11,270 bases of DNA, taken from NCBI GenBank assembly GCA_903922535.1, contig CAIXUF010000174.1:1-11270 (forward strand). Direction: 5' to 3'. This document shows positions 5,160 through 11,270 of the stretch, one piece after another. The translations under genes and the position numbers were made by a program. This stretch comes from Candidatus Hydrogenedentota bacterium (GTDB taxonomy: Bacteria; Hydrogenedentota; Hydrogenedentia; Hydrogenedentiales; CAITNO01). The notes under the pieces are model-generated. The model was given only the letters and a program-made list of their open reading frames with translations, was not told the DNA's origin and ran no database searches. Position 1 is the first letter of the stretch; every line of letters starts with the position of its first letter.

Positions 5160-8141
5160 ATGACGACTCGATGTATTGCTGTCCTGGGTATGGTGTGCTG
5201 TGCGTTTGTGGTCACGGGAGCGCAAACGGCGGCCGCGGAATCGGTGAAGCCGGATTGTTTCCCCGCAGCGACACAGTTCTCCCCGGTGCCCTCGGGTGAG
5301 GGATGGAAAGGCGAGGAGGGCCCCTTGGGCGAAGATGTCCTGCGGGCCACGATTGACAACATCCGCGCCCACGGCTTCACGGGCATCGAGGCCCCAACCC
5401 ACCGCCCGGCGGAAGAGGAGGTGGTCATCCTCAAGTACGCGGCGTCAAAGGGTATGTTCGTCAGTTATCACGCCGGCGCGCTTGAGGGGTTCGAGCGCAC
5501 GGCGCCCCCCGAGATCTGCGTGTACTCCCCGAAATACGCGGACGCTGTGCGCGCCCGCGCGGAAGCCGCCCTCGCTCCGCTGAAAGCCATTCCGAATCTC
5601 TACAATGTGTTCACCTACCAGGACGAGCCCTTTCACTGGGGCGCGCAGTCCTTCGGCTATGACGACGGGGTCAAGGCCGAATTCAAAGAACAGTATGGAT
5701 ATGATCTGCCCCCAGACCTGGACAGCATTCGCGACAATCCCCACACATGGCTGGACGTGATCAATTTCCGTTCCGCCTGCTTTCCTGACGGCTGGCGGCA
5801 GGTCTACAAAATCGTCAAGGGCATCAACCCCGACTTCAAGGTCACACTGACCCACGACAGCCACAACACCTTCGGCGGGGGCTGCACTTCGCATTCGGAA
5901 CTTGCCATAGATGACGTCTTTCATTGGGGCGGTGATTTCTCCGACCTCTTTGTGTTCGACATTTACCCCTACATGATGTTCGATTTCCGTTTCGGACGGC
6001 CCGCACAGCTTCCCAAACCCCGCATCAGCCAGACCCATTACGCCTTTGCGCAAATGCGGGACCTGACGCGGGCCTGCAAGAAAGACCTCGGATTCTGGGT
6101 CGGCACCTACAACCCGGCGTGGTTTGCCCCATACCTTTGCCCCGAACTTGCCGCCATGCACTGGAGCGAGCGGGAAATGAGCATGACGGCAGTGGCCGAG
6201 GGCGCGGACTACCTTCTGACGGGCTACAAGATCCCCGTGGACGCGGGGCATTGGGAGAGTTTCGGTGACGGGCTACGACTGCTCCAGAAGGCGGGAGGCC
6301 GCCTCCTGGACGCGCCGAAGGTCAAGGCGAAAGCCTGCATGCTCTTCCCGCGCACGCAGTACATTCAACTCCAGCAGGAGTATTTCAACGCCGGCCTGTC
6401 TTTTGAGCTTTTCCTCCGCGCGTTTGGCGAACTGGACATCATCCACGAGGACGAAGTGACCGACGACACACTCGGCGGCAGGGAACTGTTGGTTCTGTTC
6501 GACGTGGAGCTGCTTCCTGAAAGCGTGGCCGGGCACATCGCCCGGTTCGTGGCCAACGGCGGCACGGTCATTGCGGATTGCGCCCCCCGTCTAAACGCCT
6601 GGAAGGAACACACGGCCACACTGGAAGAGCTGTTTGGTGTCACGGGAATGAACGGCAACCGCATCCGGCGTTCCGGGCATTGGGTTCCCTACAAATCGCA
6701 GGCGCCCATGTGGGCCAACCGGCCCGAGAACCCGCCCGACGAGTCGATGCATGCCACGGACACGCTCAAGGGTACGGTGCTGAACCAGCCGCTCGACCTG
6801 AAATTGGTCAGTCCCCGTCCCTGCACCGTGACGGATGGAAAGGTGCTGGCCACAACGGACTCGGGCCAGCCCGGGGTTGTCCGCCGCGAAACAGGCAAGG
6901 GCCACGCTTTTCTGCTGGGATTCTGCCTGCAGGACAGTTACTTCCAGACGTGGGAAGACGACAACCCGGCGGCCCGCGCACAGTTGGGCGGTCTGCTTCA
7001 CGCCTTTGCGGAGGAGGCCGGTGTGCGGCCGCACGTGCGTTCGTCGAACCTGGACATTGAGGCGTCGCTGCGCGCAAACGACCATGAGGGATTCCTCTTT
7101 GTCATCAACCACGAGGCCCGGGAATCGGGCACAACGGTTCAACTGCGCGATCTGCCCTTCAAAATCGGTGAGATCGTCAATCTGAAAGATTCGCAGTCCG
7201 TGAAGTTCACGGACACGGACGGGGCTGCGGCTCTTGACCTTTCCGCCCCCTTGGGTGAGGTGTTGCTCCTCAATGTCCTGCCCAAGAAAGAGTCCGCGCA
7301 GTCCTTTGCCGGCAACACGGAAGGTTCGGGCTCCGACACCTTTACCCTCTGGCAGCTTCCCAACCAGACCCCCTCGCAAATAATGTCCTACGTCATCCAA
7401 ACGGTTCATGGAAAGCTGATTGTCATTGACGGGGGCATGGCCGGCGACGCGCCATTCCTGGCCAAGTTGCTTGAGGACCTGGGCGGCGATATAGGGGATT
7501 GGTTTGTTTCCCACGCCCACGATGACCACTTCGGCGCGCTCACCGAACTCCTGAAGAACCCCGGGACGCTCAAGATCGGCACCCTCCATGGGTCCCTGCC
7601 CGATGCGGCCTGGATGGACCAATGGAGCAACGATTCCGACAGGGAAAGCTATAAACTCTTCGTGCAGGCGCTGGACGGGGCCGGACGCAAAGTCGAAGAC
7701 CTGTCGCCGGGGCAGCGCATCGAGATTGATGGTGTGCACATCGACGTCCTCGGCGTGAAGAACCCGGAGATCACCAAGAACGCCGTCAACAACTCCAGCG
7801 CCGTGCTGCGCGTGGCCGACGCCACAAAATCAGTGCTGTTCCCCGGAGACCTGGGCGTGGAGGGTGGCGAGAAACTGTTGCAGAGCCCCTACGCCGACCG
7901 CCTACCGTCCGACTACGTTCAAATGGCGCACCATGGACAGCGGGGTGTGGGTGAATCCTTCTACCAGCGGGTGCATCCGACCTACTGTCTGTGGCCCACC
8001 CCCAAATGGCTGTGGGACAATGACAGCGGCGGCGGCGTGGGATCGGGCCATTGGCAAACCCCCGAAGTGCGCGCGTGGATGGACAAGATGCCCATCAAGA
8101 AGCACTACATCATGTGGGAAGGCATTCAGAAGATCAGGTAG
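5160..8141 (+). CDS. Secreted GH42-like glycosidase fused to an MBL-fold hydrolase
   Basis: 993 aa; the ATG at 5160 follows AAGGAGA (5143-5149) and begins a signal peptide (about 1-26, ending near AQTAAAE). Residues about 40-390 look like a TIM-barrel glycosidase: TYQDEP puts a candidate acid/base at E156, followed by VFDIYPY and a Glu-rich stretch (E329, E337, E339, E366) that may hold the nucleophile. Residues about 392-620 resemble the Rossmann-like trimerisation domain of GH42 beta-galactosidases, and about 625-707 a small C-terminal beta domain. After a linker (about 708-727), residues 728-993 form a complete metallo-beta-lactamase fold: IDGG, the HAHDDH motif (H785, H787, D789, H790), FPGD (D897) and AHHG (H924, H925), closest in style to ComEC-type MBL domains. 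Both halves keep catalytic residues and the frame is unbroken. Glycosidase substrate and MBL reaction are not known. It follows the GH78 gene on the same strand. Confidence 0.85.
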   Translation: MTTRCIAVLGMVCCAFVVTGAQTAAAESVKPDCFPAATQFSPVPSGEGWKGEEGPLGEDVLRATIDNIRAHGFTGIEAPTHRPAEEEVVILKYAASKGMFVSYHAGALEGFERTAPPEICVYSPKYADAVRARAEAALAPLKAIPNLYNVFTYQDEPFHWGAQSFGYDDGVKAEFKEQYGYDLPPDLDSIRDNPHTWLDVINFRSACFPDGWRQVYKIVKGINPDFKVTLTHDSHNTFGGGCTSHSELAIDDVFHWGGDFSDLFVFDIYPYMMFDFRFGRPAQLPKPRISQTHYAFAQMRDLTRACKKDLGFWVGTYNPAWFAPYLCPELAAMHWSEREMSMTAVAEGADYLLTGYKIPVDAGHWESFGDGLRLLQKAGGRLLDAPKVKAKACMLFPRTQYIQLQQEYFNAGLSFELFLRAFGELDIIHEDEVTDDTLGGRELLVLFDVELLPESVAGHIARFVANGGTVIADCAPRLNAWKEHTATLEELFGVTGMNGNRIRRSGHWVPYKSQAPMWANRPENPPDESMHATDTLKGTVLNQPLDLKLVSPRPCTVTDGKVLATTDSGQPGVVRRETGKGHAFLLGFCLQDSYFQTWEDDNPAARAQLGGLLHAFAEEAGVRPHVRSSNLDIEASLRANDHEGFLFVINHEARESGTTVQLRDLPFKIGEIVNLKDSQSVKFTDTDGAAALDLSAPLGEVLLLNVLPKKESAQSFAGNTEGSGSDTFTLWQLPNQTPSQIMSYVIQTVHGKLIVIDGGMAGDAPFLAKLLEDLGGDIGDWFVSHAHDDHFGALTELLKNPGTLKIGTLHGSLPDAAWMDQWSNDSDRESYKLFVQALDGAGRKVEDLSPGQRIEIDGVHIDVLGVKNPEITKNAVNNSSAVLRVADATKSVLFPGDLGVEGGEKLLQSPYADRLPSDYVQMAHHGQRGVGESFYQRVHPTYCLWPTPKWLWDNDSGGGVGSGHWQTPEVRAWMDKMPIKKHYIMWEGIQKIR

Positions 8142-8194
8142 TCCAAGAAACGGCGCTTGGGGCATGCCTCAGACGCTGACCGCTGTCTATGGGT

Positions 8195-8644
8195 CTAGAA
8201 CAGCTTCTTCGAGTCGAGCAGGATCGTCACCGGTCCGTCATTGACCAGGGCGACGTGCATATGCGCGCCGAACTCGCCGGTGGCCACGGGCAGGCCCGCG
8301 GTGCGCAGGCGTTGGGCCACGTCCTCATAAAGCGGGATGGCGGTCTCGGGACGCGCGGCGTCAATAAAGGAGGGACGCCGCCCGCGGCGGCAGTCGCCGT
8401 GCAGCGTGAACTGGGAGATGAGCAGGATGCCGCCGCCCACGTCGGTGACGGACAGGTTCATCTTGCCCTCGGGATCGTTGAAAATGCGCAGCCCGGCGGT
8501 CTTCTCGGCGATGTAACCGGCATCGGCTCCAGTGTCGCCCTCCTCGACACCGACGAGCACCAGCAACCCCTCCCCCACCTTTCCCACGACACGCCCGCCC
8601 ACCTCGACAGACGCTTCGCTCACCCGCTGCACCACGGCGCGCAT
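8195..8644 (-). CDS. dtd: D-aminoacyl-tRNA deacylase (DTD)
   Basis: 149 aa, full family length, starting MRAVVQRV as DTD proteins typically do. It is a cytoplasmic proofreading enzyme that removes D-amino acids, and glycine mischarged on tRNA-Ala, from tRNA. The hallmark motifs are present: SQFTL at 77-81 followed by GRRPSF (the catalytic pocket), and the Gly-cisPro motif GPVT at 137-140. FGAHM at 125-129 matches the usual FGA[DH]M. An RBS (AGAGGAGA, + strand 8653-8660) precedes the ATG at 8644, and a good sigma70-type promoter lies further upstream. It converges with the glycosidase-MBL gene, leaving only 53 bases between the stops. A hairpin separates it from the GDPD gene upstream, so it is probably transcribed on its own. 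Confidence 0.96.
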   Translation of the reverse strand: MRAVVQRVSEASVEVGGRVVGKVGEGLLVLVGVEEGDTGADAGYIAEKTAGLRIFNDPEGKMNLSVTDVGGGILLISQFTLHGDCRRGRRPSFIDAARPETAIPLYEDVAQRLRTAGLPVATGEFGAHMHVALVNDGPVTILLDSKKLF

Positions 8645-8676
8645 TGTGTTGGTCTCCTCTTGTAAAACCGTGGGGG

Positions 8677-8705
8677 AGTCTAGCAGAGCTTCGGCACAGG
8701 GTCAA
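8677..8705 (-). promoter_or_regulatory. Sigma70-type promoter of dtd
   Basis: Read on the minus strand, TTGACC (8705-8700) and TAGACT (8682-8677) are separated by exactly 17 bases. Each hexamer differs from the consensus (TTGACA, TATAAT) at only one or two positions. The -10 box lies 32 bases before the dtd start codon, consistent with a short leader. Confidence 0.65.
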
Positions 8706-8739
8706 CGGCTCCCCTATAACCCAAATCCGCACGCAGGAA

Positions 8740-8758
8740 ACGCGGCAAGATGCCGCGT
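8740..8758 (-). terminator. Hairpin terminator after the GDPD gene
   Basis: An 8-bp stem (ACGCGGCA with TGCCGCGT) encloses a 3-base loop and, on the minus strand, is followed by a short TTCC tract. It starts 26 bases past the GDPD stop and ends before the dtd promoter. The stem is strong but the T-run is short, so termination may be partial. Confidence 0.5.
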
Positions 8759-8783
8759 CCGCGTTATGGCGCTGTGCAGAATG

Positions 8784-9563
8784 CTACTTCTTGCCGGCGC
8801 TCTCGGCGCGCATACGGACCAGTGTGTCGGCATGGTCGGTGTTGATCATGTCGGCCGGGGATGTCATGAGCCCGGGCAGCATGGCCGCATCCGCCTGGGA
8901 TTCCCAGACCATGACCTTAATGTTGTGTTTGCGGCAGGCCGCCATGTATTCCGGCGTCAGGCTGGACAGCGGGCATTCCACGATGTCCGGCTTTCCCTGT
9001 TTGACCGCATCCTCCACGGCCTGGACGGTCGCCGCGTTCACCTTGAACGGCATGTCCGGCGCAACTTTTCGGAACTCCTGAAGCACGGGATCGTCGCCGA
9101 AGTAGAAGAAGCAGTCTTTTGTCATGCCGAGTTCGCGGACCAGCGCAGTGAACTGGGCAACATTGCCGTTCTTGAAGTCAAAGTAGGGTTTTGACTTGGT
9201 CCCCTTCATCAACAGCAGCAGATCACGCACGCGCGGAATGTGCTCACCCGCAAACGCGGCGGAGAATTTGGTGCCCGCGTCCAGTTTGTCGATTTCGTCG
9301 GAGCTCAAACTGGCAAGCAGGCCCTTTCCCGTGGTCATGCGCTCAACATTCTTGTCGTGCAGGTCGTAGAACACGCCGTCCCTGCTCTGGCGCACGTCGA
9401 TCTCGACCCATTCCACGCCGAGGTCAATGCATTTCTGCACGGCCGCCTGGGTGTTTTCCGGGGCTATCTTGTTGGCCCCGCGATGCGCCACAATCTCCAC
9501 CGCCATGGCCGAACCGCACGCCAGCGCGAGTATTAAAATGAGTTTGGTCATATTTCCAGCCAT
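8784..9563 (-). CDS. Secreted glycerophosphodiester phosphodiesterase
   Basis: 259 aa from the ATG at 9563, chosen because a perfect AAGGAGGT lies seven bases upstream and the next residues form a signal peptide (about 1-21, ending GSAMA before VEIVAHRG). GDPD enzymes hydrolyse glycerophosphodiesters to glycerol 3-phosphate and an alcohol, using a divalent metal in a TIM barrel. The conserved residues are present: H27-R28, PENT (E36-N37), VEID (E54, D56) and LHD (H69), i.e. both catalytic His and the metal ligands. VWES near the end resembles the usual VWTxN strand of the family. The protein is compact, with no extra domain. It is probably periplasmic, in phospholipid-headgroup or phosphate scavenging, like GlpQ/UgpQ in reaction, though the physiological substrate is not shown. 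A hairpin separates it from dtd downstream. Confidence 0.92.
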   Translation of the reverse strand: MAGNMTKLILILALACGSAMAVEIVAHRGANKIAPENTQAAVQKCIDLGVEWVEIDVRQSRDGVFYDLHDKNVERMTTGKGLLASLSSDEIDKLDAGTKFSAAFAGEHIPRVRDLLLLMKGTKSKPYFDFKNGNVAQFTALVRELGMTKDCFFYFGDDPVLQEFRKVAPDMPFKVNAATVQAVEDAVKQGKPDIVECPLSSLTPEYMAACRKHNIKVMVWESQADAAMLPGLMTSPADMINTDHADTLVRMRAESAGKK

Positions 9564-9570
9564 GGACAAC

Positions 9571-9578
9571 ACCTCCTT
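9571..9578 (-). promoter_or_regulatory. Consensus Shine-Dalgarno that decides the GDPD start
   Basis: The minus strand reads AAGGAGGT, the full anti-SD complement, seven bases before the ATG at 9563. The frame is open upstream to about 9710, but that stretch has no GDPD similarity; an internal ATG at 9551 has a weaker context. Confidence 0.8.
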
Positions 9579-9730
9579 GGTTACTTGAATAATTGACTCA
9601 AACCGGTCGGCAGCGGTTTCGAATCGGACAGGGCGTGGAGTGCGGCGGTAGAACGCAGCGGCGACACCGCTTTGGCTGTCGAATTGCCGGGGAGTTCCTC
9701 GGTAAGACAATATGTGGTGAAACTTACTTG

Positions 9731-9751
9731 GCAGATTGAATATTAATCTGC
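9731..9751. promoter_or_regulatory. 21-bp palindrome in the divergent intergenic region
   Basis: Arms GCAGATT (9731-9737) and AATCTGC (9745-9751) are perfectly inverted around an AT-rich 7-base centre that is itself nearly symmetric. No T-run follows on either strand, so it does not look like a terminator. It lies between the divergent GDPD and pal starts, which is where an operator for a dimeric regulator would be expected. The octamer TGGTGAAA also occurs twice around it (9715, 9752). Confidence 0.35.
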
Positions 9752-9856
9752 TGGTGAAAGCTTTCGGTGACAGGGATGTTGGGACGTTGCGAATTGGCCT
9801 GTTAGAACGAACGGAGAGATGCGTAGCAACAAAAGGAAGGAATGGAGAAGGTCAAG

Positions 9857-10381
9857 ATGGGAAGCATGGTGAAGGTCGCGGTGCTCGTGGTGGCAATGAT
9901 GGCGGGACTGAACCTTGAGGGCTGCAAGCATAGGCCACCGTTGAGCGCGACCGAAGGGGGCAGCACCGGCGTCGTCTGCTGGGGCGACGCGAGTGGCGGG
10001 GTTGACCTGCCCAAGTTTGTGGATTTCTTGGGCAACAAGTCCGGCCTTGTGACAATCTACTTCGATTTTGACAGTGTTGTTATCAGCCCCGATGCCATGG
10101 CGACGCTAAAATCGAACGCGGAAATGATCAAACGCGTTCCGAAAATCGTGGTCCAGATCGCCGGTCATTGTGACAACCGTGGAACCCAGGAATACAACCT
10201 GGCTCTCGGTGAACGCCGCGCGCTGGCCGTCCGTACCTTCCTCATACAGTGCGGTGTTCCCAGTGATCGCCTTGCCACCATCAGTTACGGCGCCGAATAT
10301 CCCGCCGTCCTCGGCAACAATGAATCTGCATGGTCCAAGAACCGCCGCGTGGAGTTCAACGCCTCCGAAAAGCGAAACTAA
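9857..10381 (+). CDS. pal: Peptidoglycan-associated outer-membrane lipoprotein (Pal)
   Basis: 174 aa from the ATG at 9857, preceded by GGAGAAGG (9844-9851); an in-frame ATG at 9842 would add five residues but sits against its own RBS. Numbered from 9842, a basic and hydrophobic lipoprotein signal ends LEGC, so C28 would be lipidated. An OmpA-C domain fills about residues 68-176: YFDFDS (F74-D77), GHCDNRGTQEYNLALGERRA with D111 and R125/R126 as the expected diaminopimelate contacts, the SYGAEYP loop, and a closing NRRVEF. This is the full Pal signature. Pal tethers the outer membrane to peptidoglycan and works with TolB in the Tol-Pal system. No tol genes are adjacent in this window; the gene stands alone, divergent from GDPD and convergent with the HtrA gene. 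Confidence 0.92.
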   Translation: MGSMVKVAVLVVAMMAGLNLEGCKHRPPLSATEGGSTGVVCWGDASGGVDLPKFVDFLGNKSGLVTIYFDFDSVVISPDAMATLKSNAEMIKRVPKIVVQIAGHCDNRGTQEYNLALGERRALAVRTFLIQCGVPSDRLATISYGAEYPAVLGNNESAWSKNRRVEFNASEKRN

Positions 10382-10460
10382 AGCAGCTTGCGAATCGTCC
10401 CCGGATTTTCGAGGCAGGCGGCTCGGCAGAATGCTTTTCCAGTTTCATGCAACGGCTTGC

Positions 10461-11270
10461 TCAACGGGGCACTTCGGCCACCGTCGTTTTGATGACCTTT
10501 TCCTGACCCTGGCGGTTCACCTCGAAGATCACGGGGTCACCAATGAACAGCGTCCAGTTGACGAAATCCACGTCGCCCGGGTGTTCCACAGGCTGGCCGT
10601 TAACCGTCTCCACCACATCGCCGACCGCCAGTCCTGCCTTGAAGGCGGGGCTTGTCTTGAGTATTTCGACAACCAGCACGCCCGATTTGGCCAGCACCCC
10701 GATTTGGCGCAGCAGGTTCGGGTCTGTCTCGGCCAAAGCCTGCCCCTTGAACCCGAACCACGGATCGCGCCGGTGGCCGTAACGGATGATCTCGTCGGTG
10801 ACGCGCTTGACGCGGGCAATGGGGATGGAGAAGCCCAGCCCCTGATAGCCGCCGCTGTTGCTGAAGATCATGGTGTTGATCCCGACCACCTCGCCCCGCG
10901 CGTTGACCAGCGGCCCGCCGCTGTTGCCCGGATTGATCGCCGCGTCGGTCTGGATCAGGTCCTGGTACAGCCGGTCCCCCCCGCCGACCTCGCGGCTCAC
11001 GCGCCGGTGGTTGGCCGACACGACGCCCACGCTCACGCTGGGCTGGGGGTCGCGCATCATGTTGCCGAAGGGGTTGCCAATGGCGATGACCCATTCGCCG
11101 ATCAACAGCGACTCCGAGTCGCCGAGTATGGCGTGGGGCAGGCCCGAGGTGTCCCCTTTCACTTTGAGCACGGCCAGGTCGGACCGCTCGTCCGCACCGA
11201 CCAGCTCCACATCCAGCCGTTTGCCGCCGGGCAGGGTCACCGAGGCGATGGCGTCGGCGTCCTTGAGCAC
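10461..11270 (-). CDS. HtrA/Deg-family serine protease, S1C (5' partial)
   Basis: The gene runs off the right window edge. The 269 visible residues begin VLKDADAI, which in DegP/DegQ-type proteins immediately follows the catalytic His of NNHV, so the edge falls right after that residue. Visible are the catalytic Asp (ERSDLAVLK, D31), the conserved AIGNPFG strand, the catalytic Ser in QTDAAINPGNSGGPL (S117), the GLGFSIP activation-loop region, and one PDZ domain at about 170-265 (GVLVVEILKTSPAFKAGL). Only one PDZ domain precedes the stop, as in DegS-like forms, whereas DegP and DegQ have two. These proteases degrade or sense misfolded envelope proteins in the periplasm. The gene converges on pal with 79 bases between stops; no convincing terminator is seen there. 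Confidence 0.93.
   Translation of the reverse strand: MLKDADAIASVTLPGGKRLDVELVGADERSDLAVLKVKGDTSGLPHAILGDSESLLIGEWVIAIGNPFGNMMRDPQPSVSVGVVSANHRRVSREVGGGDRLYQDLIQTDAAINPGNSGGPLVNARGEVVGINTMIFSNSGGYQGLGFSIPIARVKRVTDEIIRYGHRRDPWFGFKGQALAETDPNLLRQIGVLAKSGVLVVEILKTSPAFKAGLAVGDVVETVNGQPVEHPGDVDFVNWTLFIGDPVIFEVNRQGQEKVIKTTVAEVPR

Noticed and set aside
4990..8155. Ten-base direct repeat GAAACGGCGC flanking the fusion gene (4991 and 8148 regions)
   Set aside because: Repeats of ten bases are expected by chance in 11 kb of GC-rich DNA, and no element ends or target duplications accompany it.
8143..8160. CCAAG...CTTGG hairpin between the convergent fusion gene and dtd
   Set aside because: The stem is only 5 bp with an 8-base loop and no T-run on either strand, too weak to call a terminator.
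9564..9710. 49-codon N-terminal extension of the GDPD frame
   Set aside because: A consensus Shine-Dalgarno lies inside it just before the ATG at 9563, and the extension would bury the signal peptide.
10382..10460. Possible shared terminator between convergent pal and htrA
   Set aside because: Only 4-bp stems can be drawn, with no T-run at a useful place. I see no supportable element in this gap.
1..11270. CRISPR arrays, tRNA/rRNA genes, transposases or integrases
   Set aside because: None is visible: no regularly spaced direct repeats of CRISPR size, no tRNA-like folds noticed by eye, and no mobile-element protein motifs in any frame.

Overview
The window looks like a chromosomal stretch of a GC-rich, free-living, diderm (Gram-negative-type) bacterium. 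The outer membrane is implied by a Pal lipoprotein. Several products carry Sec signal peptides, and a large Ig-repeat surface protein ends in a CTERM-like sorting tail (short motif, hydrophobic helix, basic end). Secreted glycosidases plus CTERM-type tails fit the PVC/Planctomycetota/Hydrogenedentota-like groups of uncultured polysaccharide degraders. That placement is an inference from style, not from a marker gene.

Layout. (1) 2-1948 (+): C-terminal part of an exported protein with six Ig-like domains and a C-terminal anchor. (2) 1949-2193: intergenic region with two strong hairpins (a terminator, and a second possible one) and a weak promoter for the next gene. (3) 2194-4926 (+): secreted GH78-type alpha-L-rhamnosidase. 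(4) 4927-5159: intergenic region with two blocks of short repeats, both of 9-base period. (5) 5160-8141 (+): a secreted 993-residue protein that joins a GH42-like glycosidase (TIM barrel, trimerisation-like domain, C-terminal beta domain) to a complete metallo-beta-lactamase-fold hydrolase. (6) 8195-8644 (-): dtd, D-aminoacyl-tRNA deacylase, with a well-formed sigma70-type promoter. (7) 8784-9563 (-): secreted glycerophosphodiester phosphodiesterase, followed by a hairpin terminator. (8) 9564-9841: divergent intergenic region with a 21-bp palindrome. (9) 9857-10381 (+): Pal lipoprotein. (10) 10461-11270 (-): HtrA/Deg-family serine protease, cut by the window edge immediately after the catalytic His position.

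How the genes may work together. The rhamnosidase and the GH42-like/MBL fusion lie on the same strand, 233 bases apart, and both have signal peptides. They plausibly act in turn on one rhamnose-containing glycan outside the cytoplasm. The remaining genes (dtd, GDPD, pal, htrA) are translation-quality or envelope-maintenance functions and do not form an obvious pathway with the glycosidases. The most unusual object is the glycosidase-MBL fusion. No RNA genes, insertion sequences or CRISPR arrays are visible.
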